DNA of 64,000 nt from Anthracocystis setariae (Eukaryota; Basidiomycota; Ustilaginomycetes; Ustilaginales; Ustilaginaceae), in assembly GCA_928724745.1 (NCBI GenBank), contig CAKMXJ010000018.1, positions 546,867 to 610,866 of the forward strand, written 5' to 3'. The notes under the pieces were generated by a model. It was not told the origin of the DNA. It made no database searches and saw nothing but the letters and a program-made list of their open reading frames with translations. How positions within the stretch are numbered: position 1 is the stretch's first letter; each line of letters starts with the position of its first letter. The position numbers and the translations under genes were made by a program. This document shows positions 10,881 to 20,712 of this stretch, piece by piece.

Positions 10881-11005
10881 ATGGGTCACGGACGCAAAAA
10901 AAAAAAAAAAAACACTCCTCGTCGCTTCGAAATCGGTTCAAAAGGCTCAGGATCGTCATCACGGCTTCGTGTGCCGCCGGTCTCTCCTTTTCATTAGCTA
11001 CGAGC
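10881..11005 (+). pseudogene. Relic of the 5' end of a sugar-transporter gene
   Basis: The stretch starts ATGGGTCACGGACGC and aligns with the start of the intact transporter at 13380 (ATGGGTTACGGACGC on the minus strand). Next, where the intact gene has GAGTA, comes a run of 17 A (10896-10912). The match resumes with ACTCCTCGTCGC. After an internal deletion it resumes again over the segment encoding VITASCAAG (about 10955-10985). Similarity fades past about 11005. The frame is shifted and stopped. This is a dead, truncated copy in inverted orientation, about 770 bp from the end of the intact gene. Confidence 0.75.
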
Positions 11006-11778
11006 CGTGGGAAGCACCCGCTTTGACGCTTCGGAGACCCCATCACTATAGCGACTACTTTAGTACCTGCCAAAATTTCAACGGTTGTACTGTACTAAAT
11101 TTAGACAAGACACTGAACCACAGATTTGTCGTACTTGAGTGGGTTGACAGACTTACGAAGCAGCGTCGAATTTACAGTACTCGATCAGGCTGTAGGAGCT
11201 TGGAGGTACGCTCATTCCAAGCCGCAACGGTGCAAAGATGGACTCAGGTCGTGTGAATACCCGGTACAACGCAATGAAGTGCAACTCGATTCTGTCACAG
11301 GTCCACAGGCAAGCAGCTGGATTTTTAAAAAAAAAGGTTTGCTGTACACCATGTGAATTCAAACCCTCCTTCTACGCAACAAAAACGATACCAGCAAACA
11401 TGAGTGTCGGAATGAAACATCCCCACACCATCCTCAAGCTCTCGACCAGCGTTTTCAAGCTACAAAACTGTAGATGAAAACAGACAATGCCCACCGCGCA
11501 GCAGTGAGACTGTAGGCTGACTACTGATCCCAACTCAAGCCTGCCTGATCGCACAACTGTGCGACACCTCTCGCCTTGACCACGACTTGCGACTCTGAAC
11601 AGCCAAACAATCTCACTGGCAGACGCCCATGTAATAGGAATACAGAGGCAACTAGATTGAAAGCAAAGCATGTTCTTGACCGATGACATTGACCTAAAAT
11701 AATGATGTATGCCTAAAGACAGATCGTCAGGGAGAATTGGGAAAAAGGGGTATCGAGCGGCAAGGACGCTGGTGTGAT
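11006..11778. other. Intergenic, no supported gene
   Basis: This is AT-richer than the flanking genes, with an A run at about 11328-11335. I see no gene. Part of it is the 3' flank of the transporter gene. Confidence 0.45.
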
Positions 11779-13380
11779 TTAGCGGTCCTGAGTGGCGGTG
11801 ACCATGTGGTCCTCCTTGTTGGAGTCCGAATCAGCATACTCGACATCGTTGCTGCGGTGAGCGGCGTTCTGAGTGTCAGCAGCGGCGTTAGTCTGGTCGA
11901 TCTTCCATCCGTCGGTAGCAAAGATCTCGTCCATCTCTTCGAGGTTCCTGCCCTTTGTTTCGGGAAGGAAAAAGTAAATGACGGGAACCCAAGCGGCGTT
12001 GAGGATGGCAAAGATGATGTAAGTCCTCCACTGGATGTTCTGCAGCGCCGAGGGGGTGAACTTTACAACGGCGAAGTTGAAGATCCAGTTGGAGGCGGTG
12101 GAGAGGGCGGAACCCTTGGTTCGGATGAGAAGGGGCAGGACCTCGGAGGGAATGAGCCAGACGGTGGCCTGGAAACCGAGCGAGAAGAAGAATTCAAAGA
12201 CGAAAAGCATGGCGGATGCGGCACGACCGTAGACGTCACCGGCGGCTTGGCCCTGCAACTCGTTGGCGCGCTTGACCAGGCCAGTTTGAGCCGCCATGAC
12301 CAAAGCCATTCCGGTGATGCAGGGGATGAGGAGCTTCTTACGACCGACGACGTCGATGAGGAAGTAGGAGATGGTGGAACCGAGGATGAGGCACATGTTG
12401 AGACCACCAGCCATAAGAGCGGATTCGTGGTTGCTGAGGCCGACCGACTTGGAGAAGAGGGTACCCGAGTAGTAGATGAGGGCGTTGATACCGGAAAGCT
12501 GCTGGGCAGCCTGGATGAAACAGGCCAGGAAGAGACGGCGACGAGTGCGGATGGAGTCGGAGGCGAAGAGGGCGTTCCAGCCGGTGTTGGAGGCGGCGCG
12601 CTCGTGAGAGATAGCCTGTTGGATACCGGCGAAGGAGGCCTGGACTTCGGGCGAGTCGATCGAGGCGTTGTGAAGACGCTCGAGGACAGCAATGGCATCG
12701 GCCTCGCGTCCCTTGGAAGCAAGCCATCGTGGAGTGTCGGGGATGATCATGGTGCAAACGATGAGGAAGGCGATAAAGACGAGCTGAAGGAGGATAGGGA
12801 TCCTCCAGACCTTGGAGCCGTTGATACCCGAGAAGCCAAAGGCGTAGTCGACCCAGTAGGAGATGACGATACCAAAGTTGAGGACGGTGAGGTCGAGGGC
12901 AACGAGCTTACCACGAGAGATGGCAGGCGAGGTCTCGGCCTGCAAGATAGGGACGGTGGAGTTGATAGCGCCCATGCCGAGACCGGAGATGATACGACCG
13001 GCGATCATGACGCCGACAGAGCTGCTGCAACCCTGGATGATGGCACCTGCGATCATGAAGAGGGAGCTGAGGAGGATGGTGCGCCTACGACCGAGCCAGT
13101 CACCAACAACAAAGGTGGCGAGGGCACCAAAGAAGCAACCGATTTCGTAGAGCGAAACAATGTTACCTATGGAGTTGGCATCGGGGTTGTGAAAGGTGAG
13201 GTTGAAAGCGGGCAAGTTGACGATGCCGCCCATGACACCGTTGTCGTAACCAACGAGGGAGAAACCGGCGGCGCACGAAGCGGTGATGACGGCCATGAGC
13301 CAGTTGCCCTTGAGGCCAACGTCGAAGCCGAAACCATCGTTAGAGATGCGGCGAGGAGTGTACTCGCGTCCGTAACCCAT
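11779..13380 (-). CDS. MFS sugar (hexose) transporter
   Basis: 533 aa, single exon, start at the ATG at 13380 (MGYGREYTPRR). About twelve hydrophobic segments. Sugar-porter signatures in order: GYDNGVMGG near TM1, GDWLGRRRTILL (GRR loop between TM2 and TM3), the RIISGLGMGA block after TM4, PDTPRWLASKGR after TM6, QQLSGINALIYYSG in TM7, PSEVLPLLIRTKG near TM10 and PETKGRNLEEMDE after TM12. Length is normal for the family. It should carry a hexose or related monosaccharide by proton symport across the plasma membrane; the exact substrate cannot be read. A decayed copy of its 5' end lies at 10881. Confidence 0.92.
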   Translation of the reverse strand: MGYGREYTPRRISNDGFGFDVGLKGNWLMAVITASCAAGFSLVGYDNGVMGGIVNLPAFNLTFHNPDANSIGNIVSLYEIGCFFGALATFVVGDWLGRRRTILLSSLFMIAGAIIQGCSSSVGVMIAGRIISGLGMGAINSTVPILQAETSPAISRGKLVALDLTVLNFGIVISYWVDYAFGFSGINGSKVWRIPILLQLVFIAFLIVCTMIIPDTPRWLASKGREADAIAVLERLHNASIDSPEVQASFAGIQQAISHERAASNTGWNALFASDSIRTRRRLFLACFIQAAQQLSGINALIYYSGTLFSKSVGLSNHESALMAGGLNMCLILGSTISYFLIDVVGRKKLLIPCITGMALVMAAQTGLVKRANELQGQAAGDVYGRAASAMLFVFEFFFSLGFQATVWLIPSEVLPLLIRTKGSALSTASNWIFNFAVVKFTPSALQNIQWRTYIIFAILNAAWVPVIYFFLPETKGRNLEEMDEIFATDGWKIDQTNAAADTQNAAHRSNDVEYADSDSNKEDHMVTATQDR

Positions 13381-13620
13381 GTTGTGAGAGCCGGGCGTGT
13401 AGAAAAAGGTCAAGTGAGGAAGGATGGGTGAGAAGGATGGGGAGGAAGATGTGTGGGGAAAATAGTGAGTGACATAGATGTGTTGATGGAGGGCATGTCT
13501 TATAGAAAGAGCGAGGGGGTCAATCTGGGGCAAGCGGGGAGGCCTTGGGATACGACAAATGCAGTCATGCAAGGATCCAGTGGTTGAGCGGTAGGTGGGG
13601 AATGGCAAATGAAAATGGAA

Positions 13621-13625
<5 letters not shown>

Positions 13626-13651
<26 letters not shown>
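13626..13651. repeat. Poly(A) tract, about 26 A
   Basis: An uninterrupted A run in the upstream region of the sugar transporter (poly(T) on the gene's strand), about 245 bp before its ATG. Confidence 0.9.
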
Positions 13652-13654
<3 letters not shown>

Positions 13655-14186
13655 GTTGGGAGTAGAGTGGGGTGGGGTGGTGCGGGGGGCAGGGCGGGGA
13701 CCGCAGTACAGTCCAGCTGATCTGAAACACTGCGAGGGCGGATGTCTCCATGGTGTGGTGTGGTCAGGCACAGAGGAATGCTATTCAGTAGCGGCGTTTC
13801 AGGCTGGGCTGGGCTGGCGAGAAAGATTTACGAAAGCATAGCGGCTCAATCCGGGCCGGAGGTGGCCTAGAATACAGATGCATTTGGAGTGCAGGAGCGT
13901 ACAGTATAACATCGTACAGCAGGGTGCGGATGGGATAGAATGGGTAAGCAAACCAGAGGATGAAACAGAGTTGAGCGGCCAGTGTGAGTGTATTGGATCA
14001 AAAGAGACAAACATTTCAACCGAGGCTTTGCGTGCGGGGCATAGAGATAGCGAGTGGGGAAAGCCAAACAAGCCAAATCTTCACACAACCAATAATAATA
14101 ATAATGGTAACCTACTGTACTGTGCAGTCACCACGATCCATGCATACTTCTTGAGTTAGAGCGGCTTTGCGGGTCGCCGATGTTCT

Positions 14187-14213
14187 GCTGTACTGTACTG
14201 TACTGTACTGTAC
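14187..14213. repeat. (TACTG)n microsatellite
   Basis: Five-base unit repeated five times. Each unit junction forms the palindrome-like TACTGTACTG seen elsewhere in the 13.9-20 kb region. Confidence 0.9.
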
Positions 14214-14369
14214 ATTACATACAGCAAAAGAATAGGAACGCGGAGAATTAGCTCTAGACTTGACGAGGCTGTTCTGCAGTGCACTCCAGTACTGTACCTG
14301 AGTTGCTGGAGGAGGGGAAAAATAAAAAAATAAAAAATGAGAGGAAGAAAAAAAAAATCCCCCGGTAGC

Positions 14370-14413
14370 GTACTGTGCTGTGCTGTTCTGTTCTGTGCTG
14401 TGCTGTGCTGTGC
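14370..14413. repeat. Imperfect (CTGTG/CTGTT)n microsatellite
   Basis: About eight five-base units alternating CTGTG and CTGTT. Confidence 0.85.
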
Positions 14414-14503
14414 TTTTAGCAAGCGGAAGCAAGGTCGCCTGGTCCGGACCATGTGTTGGATCGCCACACTCAGAGTAAGCAAGGGCTTGCAGCAATGCAA
14501 CAA

Positions 14504-14548
14504 GCAATTGCAATTGCAATTGCAATTGCAATTGGGATTGGGATTGGG
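14504..14548. repeat. (CAATTG)n then (GGGATT)n microsatellite
   Basis: Five CAATTG units followed by GGGATT-type units. CAATTG is self-complementary, so the array could fold. Confidence 0.9.
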
Positions 14549-15300
14549 CCACACACTTCAGTCTCTGCTGAACAAGCACTGTGTAGGGGCGAGCGAAGGG
14601 TTTGTGTGCGGTCCGAATGGGTCCGGTGAGGACCGGTGGGGATTCATGGGGATTCGAGACTGTGCTGAGACGCCGTTAGTCGAGCAAAGGGCTTTGCATG
14701 AACCGGCCACACGGAAAAGAGCTTCTTGCATTGCATCGGGAAATTTGCCTGACGAACCAACAGCATGGCATGGCAAACGCGGTCCGCGTTTCTTCTGCAC
14801 GACAGTGTAGACACCATGGGATCGCGCTGGCTTTCTCGGCCATCGACGCAAGTACAGTACTACACTGGCAGCTCTCTGTGATCCCTGCACGAAAGCCGCA
14901 CCATTGCATTGTTTGTCCCTGATACAGCCGAACCAACCAGGTACATCCAACATCGTTGTCGCCCCGTGCCCTCACCCATGCGCCACATTCCAACATCCAA
15001 TCCACACCGGCACATTGCGGTCCGTCTGACGTTGCCCCTCACCTTTCATGAGATCACAGCACATACTCTACTCTACTCTAGCTCCGGCCCAGCATCCTGG
15101 GTTGTTGTACACTGTAGTATGCAGACCACGTTATTTAATTTCGAAATCCAAAACCAAAATCCCAATCAACGCGGCATATTCCTTTTTTTTACTATTTTTA
15201 GTAGATCCATTTCGATTTCCATGTAAATCTCCATTTCCATCCGACCGGACCACGGAGGTACAGTATACTACTGTACTGAGGAATAAAATTCCAACTTTGG

Positions 15301-15319
15301 CTGCTGCTGCTGCTGCTGC

Positions 15320-15350
<31 letters not shown>
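15301..15350. repeat. (CTG)n(TTG)n compound microsatellite
   Basis: About seven CTG triplets followed by about ten TTG triplets, 350 bp upstream of the lactonase ATG. Confidence 0.9.
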
Positions 15351-15702
15351 CATAACGGTCCGAATTTCAATACCACCCAGCTGGTCAGCTGGTGATTAGC
15401 TAATTTGCATAACTCAGCTTGGTCCCCTCGGCCGGATTTGACGGCATGCAAACTATCGGCATCGGTCCGGTCCTCCGTCGATCCACCACCATAGCCGAGG
15501 CGGTCCGTGCCTCTGGACCGCACCGCTACGCCTTCCTCCACTCCACTGAGTCCTCACATCTCTGCCGCTTCTTGCAGCTTGGCTCCATCATCTCGACCAA
15601 GTCCATGTGATTGACAACTGCTACATCACGGAGCCCCACATCTTTTGAACCACCGCAACCGTCTCGACTCAGTCGACACCGTCCCATTTGCAACACCTCG
15701 CC

Positions 15703-16973
15703 ATGTCGAACGGACAAGTTGGAATCGTCAGTCTTGATGCGGACTTTGATCGTCTGATTGGTGAGTAATCTCGCGAGCTACAACTACATACACCCTTGTG
15801 CATATCATTCCACGGTCTAGCTGACACCACTCGACACCCGTCATGTGCATTTAATTGTGTACAGGAAGCTCGGCTGGCATGCGCAAGCTGCTAGTCGACG
15901 CTGACGGCCAGCAGACTTTCCACGAGGCCGGTATCTACCTTGCCAAGCACAACAAGGTCTACCTCTCGTCCAACCGCCTCCAAGACTCGCAACATGGTCA
16001 GCGTGCACTCATCGTCGCAGTACCCTTGGATCAAATCCCATCTGCAGATACCGCCCACAAGTCTTCAAATGGCTTGCTTCCAGAGCTCTCGGACGCCGAG
16101 CAGAAAAAGCTCTGGTCTTCTCTAGAGATCATGGACAAAAATCTACCAGACCATCTCGCCATGCCCAACGGTGCCACAGTGTGGGACGAGGACAGCGTAC
16201 TTTGGTGTGAGCAGGGCCTTGACGCGCGCAACGTTTCTTCGACGCTCGTCATTCACAACGTCAAAACTCACTCCACAAACTCTGCCTTGAAACAGTTCCA
16301 AGGAAAGCCTTTCTCGAGTCTCAACGACACCGTCAAGCACCCTACCACCGGTTGCGTGTTTTTCACCGACCCGGACTACGGTGTCGAGCAGTCGTTCAAG
16401 TCGCACCAGCGCGAATATGCACCCAATGCTGTATACGTATGGAACCCCAACACCGATCAGGTCAAACTGCTCGACTCCAAGTATGTCAAGCCTAATGGCG
16501 TCACCTTTGTTCCATCACCTGCCAACGATGGATCTGGCTTGCTCATCACCACCGACACGGGCAAGTTCCGATTCCACCGCAACGAAACCATGGGCGACTT
16601 CTACGTCGACCAAGCTGGTCCCGCTCATCTGTACTCTTACAAGGTCCATGCCGATTCCGCCTCCAACGATGGTTTCCCGGCGGTTGATGTCGACTCCCGT
16701 CGCGAGTTTTCCGAGTCCACCAGTGGTGTTCCAGATGGCGTCCATGTGGATTCCCAAGGTAACGTTTGGGCGGGTCACGGAGATGGTGTCCACGTTTACC
16801 AACCACAAGCCAATGGCAGTGGAAAGCTCATTGGCAAATTCGTGCTTCCCGGCGGAAAAGGTGTTGCCAACTTCTGTTGGGCTGCTCAGACAAGCTCAGG
16901 CCAGTACAGGTTGCTCCTGTTTGCTGAGGATGAGCTCTGGGAGGTTCTCGTTGGCGTCAACGGACATGACTAG
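15703..16973 (+). CDS. SMP-30/gluconolactonase-like lactonohydrolase
   Basis: Exons 15703-15760 and 15865-16973 (104-bp GTGAGT...ACAG intron, splitting a Gly codon) encode 388 aa. The fold is the six-bladed beta-propeller of the SMP-30/gluconolactonase/LRE family: FSSLNDTVKHP then CVFFTDPDYGVEQ, KPNGVTFVPS, a VPDGVHVDSQGNVWAG block and a final LLLFAEDELWEV strand. The Asn and Asp of the N-D-T and PDGVHVD blocks are the expected divalent-metal ligands. There is no clear signal peptide. Family members open aldonolactones (gluconolactone, pantolactone and similar). The specific lactone cannot be read. The neighbouring sugar transporter fits a sugar-acid pathway, which is inference. Confidence 0.85.
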
Positions 16974-17620
16974 ATGTCTGCTTGCCTTGAACCTTTTTGG
17001 TAGATGTAGATGTAGACGAATTAATACGCAAAACGAAACTACAGTATGAATCGATGTGATCACAACTGGCCACGGAGTAGCGTGCCTTGGCGTCGGTGAT
17101 TCGTCAGATGTATCGAGTCGTAGCTCCGTCGACGATACAGTACGTCACAGTACGGTCATCTTGCGGATGTGTCTGGAACATGTGCAATGATTGCCCTCGC
17201 AGTCGAGATGATCTGCACTTGCAATCTGCACTTGCAAGACTCTACCGGATTTTTGAACCTGAATTTCTGTACCAGAATTTATTGCAGATCGTTTCGGTTA
17301 TGATAATCATTTTGTCGTTCAACCGACCAATTCCGCCACGACACATGGCGAATTACGTTTGGAGGGGCACGTCATCAGCAGACTAGTCTTGTTTCCACAC
17401 AAACCGCCGTTCCGGATTGATCCATGCCATCATGTAACAAGGTGTTCCGAGTATATGGTCTCAGGTGCTTCAATTACTCCGCAAATGGAAATGCGGACGA
17501 GCAAGTCCAGCGCACGCACGCACGCGCCGAAAAGGCCGAGAGCGGTTTCAATCACCGTTCGCGCATTTCCACGGTCGCCATGTGCGCACAATTATTATGA
17601 CACTGCAGCAACTCCTCTCT
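16974..17620. other. Intergenic, no supported gene
   Basis: 3' flank of the lactonase and filler up to the transposon cluster. It contains more TACAGTAC-type motifs near 17138-17155. No ORF with recognisable features. Confidence 0.45.
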
Positions 17621-18648
17621 CTGTACAGTACAGTACCTGTTCATAAGTTTCCGCACGGTCGCGTTTTGGAATTTTGTGTAACATGAAATTATGCACACTC
17701 TTTTGCTCATCAATTCTCAACTCTCAGCTGCTTGTTACTCTTGCTTGATTGCATGGATTGATAGTGTATTGGGACCAGTATCAGTGGCTGTGAGCTGACA
17801 TTGTTTGAATGGTTGAGTGGACTTCTGTGCTTGATCAAGCTAAGCTTAACCAGTTTTGCTGCAAGCTGTCAACTGAGCTGAAATCAAGGAAAAAAGTTAG
17901 TGTTATGATTGGGATATCGGGAGAGTTAGTGTTTGGTTTCAGTATTAACATTGACGGGGGTAGTTCCCCCCGATGAAGTCCCGGATCGAGGATCGGGACA
18001 GACTGCGGCATCTTCCGGGGGATATCCGGGTGGCCACATAATCTCACGAAATGATCCCGCCACACTCACGACAGGACGTCGATTGTATTTTAGCTTACTC
18101 ACTATAGTAGGTGGAAATATCAGACCTTCTCCCGATCTCCCGCTCACCCGCTCCGCTATCTAGGCAACGATCCCGGGAACAACACCCGGTACCACGCCCC
18201 TGGCCTCGATACAGACGCACCGCCACGTTCCGAGGTTCCCAGACCCCAGGAGCATAACAGTTAGCTGTCTCTCAAAGCCGTGTCCACAGCATTGCCGATG
18301 TCTTGATGGTCTCTCTGGTGAGGGCAGGCTTGAATCAAGCTGACCACCAAAGCAGTTGTCAAGATCAACAGCAATTCAGAGTTGCAAGCCATGAAGAGTC
18401 AGACAGTGTTGGTCAAATCTCTTAACAAGCATGCTTCCTTTTTGTTGCTAGCAAGCTGTATTGTACCTATGTACTACCACCTGAGCTTCATGAGCAATAA
18501 ACATTCCCATGCTGAGCATCAAGCTAGCTAGCTGGTATGGTCTTTACATTGCTGTATAATGTTGGACACCATCAAATTTATTCACAATCATGAAGAGAAA
18601 TTTGAAAATTGAAAATCGTGCGGATACTTTTTGACACATGCTGTACAG
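17621..18648. mobile_element. Non-autonomous Tc1-like element (degenerate TIRs) interrupted by a solo LTR
   Basis: The right end, 18618-18648, is a close copy of the right TIR of the intact Tc1-like element next door and is followed by TA. The left end, about 17621-17658 (CTGTACAG...CCGCACGG), is a weaker match to the left TIR. There is no transposase between them. Removing the nested 359-bp LTR and one 5-bp duplication leaves about 660 bp, a size typical of deletion derivatives. The exact left boundary is uncertain because the TIR start lies in a TACAG repeat. Confidence 0.55.
17901..18259. mobile_element. Solo LTR of a retrotransposon, 359 bp
   Basis: Begins TGTTATGATT and ends AGCATAACA, so the termini are a perfect 7-bp inverted repeat of TG...CA form. 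It is flanked by a perfect 5-bp direct repeat GTTAG (17896-17900 and 18260-18264), the usual LTR target duplication. No retroelement coding sequence is inside, so this is a solo LTR left by LTR-LTR recombination. It lies within the non-autonomous Tc1-like element and is therefore younger than that insertion. Confidence 0.82.
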
Positions 18649-18675
18649 TACCTACAGTACAAAGCAGTAGTGTTA

Positions 18676-20038
18676 CTGTACAGCACGTGTCAATAAATAT
18701 CCGCACGATTTTGTAATTTCGCTATACACACACACAAAGCAATGTTACTGTGATCGTGAATGCTCAATAGTGGTATGATCATGCTGGAATGAACATCGAT
18801 TGAGATGGTGGTAGTTACAATGCTGAGTACATGTGATGGCGAGGAGCTTGTGAATCAGTACTTGAGAGGACCTCCATTCCTACCGAGGATTTGCCTAACC
18901 CGTTGTTCCATAGAGTCGACAACGCTGTTAATGAGATCGATTGTGACCTCTTCCTGCCAAACCTCTTGTGCTGCGATGGCTAGCTGTTCCCGGGTCCGCG
19001 GCATCGGTGTGCGCTTGCTGAGCTGCTTCTTGAGGATCCACCACATGTTCTCAATAGGGTTTAAGTCCGGAGACATGCTAGGATGGTGGTGCGAAACGAT
19101 GTGATGGCGACGGCGCATGTTCTTCGCGATCCTTGACTTATGTACCGGAGCGCCGTCCTCAACAACCAAGAAGTCTTTACCAGCAACAGCTTCCTTGAGC
19201 GGCCCGTCAACAATGAGATCTGCGTACTTACGTCCAGTTAGTGTTTCTGCTTTCGTCCATGCTCCGTTGACATGCTGTCTCGGCTCCAGCGGGATCACGA
19301 TCAAAGGCGTTTTGAAGTTCCTCGCAATTCCAGCCCAGACCATGATCGACTGACGACCACTGTAAAAGCTTGGAATGATATGATGTAGTTCTCCACGTTG
19401 TCCAAGCCTGCCGGATACCCAGGATCGTCCCGGCCGCTCTCCAATCTCAATGTGAGACTCGTCCGTGAACAAAACCTTCTCCCAGTTCGTATGAAGGTTA
19501 TGCTGAGCCCACTGCACACGATCACGCATGTGCTTGGAAGACAGGTATGGCTTCTTGAGAGCTACTCGACGGTTGATTCCATTCCTGTATGCTGTCTTGC
19601 GCAGCTGAATTAAAGGTACACCGCCAAGCTCTGAAGCAAGCTGTTTCCATGATGTGAATGGCGATCTGAGCGTCTCACGAACGAACTGACGCTCGTCACG
19701 ATCATTCCACTTAGGCGGTCGGCCTGGCCTTGCCGCAGCATTCAGGTGTCCACGAGCATAGTACTTTCGGACGGTGTCATACACCGTACTCTTCGGAATG
19801 CTCATTGTTTGACTAATCTTCCCAAGCGAGTAGCCTTCATCGCGAAGCACTACCACCTGAGCTCGCTGTGTGATCGGTAGCTCCTTACTACGGACCATCT
19901 TAGCATTATAGTCATTGTCATAACATTACAGTATCATGCTTAACTTGTCGTCATCATAACACACATCGATGACGAGGACCGGTAATATTGGAAAAAAAAA
20001 TTGAACCGTGCGGATATTTATTGACACGTACTGTACAG
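18676..20038 (-). mobile_element. Intact Tc1/mariner-type DNA transposon, 1363 bp
   Basis: The 32-bp TIRs at 18676-18707 and 20007-20038 differ at one position. Both start with the self-complementary octamer CTGTACAG and end in CCGCACG/CGTGCGG. TA dinucleotides at 18674-18675 and 20039-20040 are the expected target duplication. The only ORF is an uninterrupted DD34E transposase. Structure and near-identical TIRs suggest recent insertion. Confidence 0.92.
18855..19898 (-). CDS. Tc1-family DD34E transposase
   Basis: 347 aa, full length, ATG at 19898. The N-terminus has two helix-turn-helix modules: residues about 8-45 (GYSLGKISQTMSIPKSTVYD) and about 60-100 (SWKQLASELGG). The catalytic triad is complete: LFTDESHIE, VVEDGAPVH and NPIENMW, with 34 residues between the second Asp and the Glu, which is the Tc1 spacing. 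The SPDLNPIENMW signature is present. No frameshift or stop. It cuts and pastes the element at TA sites. No intron was seen. Confidence 0.95.
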   Translation of the reverse strand: MVRSKELPITQRAQVVVLRDEGYSLGKISQTMSIPKSTVYDTVRKYYARGHLNAAARPGRPPKWNDRDERQFVRETLRSPFTSWKQLASELGGVPLIQLRKTAYRNGINRRVALKKPYLSSKHMRDRVQWAQHNLHTNWEKVLFTDESHIEIGERPGRSWVSGRLGQRGELHHIIPSFYSGRQSIMVWAGIARNFKTPLIVIPLEPRQHVNGAWTKAETLTGRKYADLIVDGPLKEAVAGKDFLVVEDGAPVHKSRIAKNMRRRHHIVSHHHPSMSPDLNPIENMWWILKKQLSKRTPMPRTREQLAIAAQEVWQEEVTIDLINSVVDSMEQRVRQILGRNGGPLKY

Positions 20039-20040
20039 TA

Positions 20041-20712
20041 CAGGTACGCCGGTCCTATATTCCGAGATTTTCAAAGCGGATCAGCCCATCACAGAGTGAC
20101 ACCACACCCGAAAGAGGTTCAACTATACTGGTTTCCTTTCTTTGGCGTTTGAGTTTGAAACCGTTTGCTTCGCACTAGCCAGCAATCTCCTGCGCCAATA
20201 CACTGCGCCCGGTTGCCCCTTGCCGTACTTTTCCAGCGAACTCCGAGACAGGTGATCTTCGAGATACTCCAGTGTCGGCGAAACAAGCGCTCGGAGCAGC
20301 GTGGAGAGTGTTCAAGTCAATGGCGTCGTCGCGCGTATCGCGCACGTGGAAACGCACGTGCAACTGTCGATCCAGTACCGACCCAGCCTTTGCGGCGCAC
20401 TGTATGACATGGCATAGGCGATCATTGCTCCATCAATCTCGCCGTTTCCCCCGCAAGTGTTGCGGTCTCAAGTCCCGGTACACCTTCTCGCCTTCCTTGC
20501 ACGCTACGTCGCAACCACATGATACCCTCCTAAAGGGATCATCCCTACCGCTGTATCAGACCTCATCTTTGTGTATATAAGCAAGCCCAAATCTAGTCTT
20601 TCCCATCCTCCTCTACTCATCAACTCAACCATCTCTTCTATCTTGCCAACTACAGTCCACTCCCATTCTCTCAACAGCTTTAAGCTACTAGCAAATAAAC
20701 CTATCTAACACG
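20041..20712. other. Intergenic, promoter of the secreted-protein gene
   Basis: No supported gene. The region after the transposon is GC-rich to about 20530, then becomes C/T-rich and ends in an A-rich leader just before the ATG at 20713. Confidence 0.5.
20574..20580 (+). promoter_or_regulatory. TATA box (TATATAA)
   Basis: A clear TATATAA sits 139 bp before the ATG at 20713 and is followed by a C/T-rich leader. Such a consensus TATA is unusual among the promoters of this window and suits a highly or conditionally expressed gene. Confidence 0.55.

Larger units (their letters stand above)
13381..15702. other. Long intergenic region, microsatellite-rich
   Basis: 2.3 kb without a supported gene. 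It has many simple repeats: A26 at about 13626-13651, TACTG and CTGTG runs, CAATTG and CTG/TTG runs (listed separately), and scattered TACTGTAC palindromes. The last part is the promoter and 5' UTR of the lactonase gene. Confidence 0.55.

Noticed and set aside
11737..13431. 564-codon open frame on the plus strand, Gly/Asp/Glu-rich
   Set aside because: It is the antisense shadow of the sugar transporter gene. The minus strand has a complete family protein with all signatures.
20440..20490. GGTCTCAAGTCCCGG-like tRNA T-arm
   Set aside because: No acceptor stem, D-arm or anticodon stem could be paired around it. No other tRNA candidate was found in the window.
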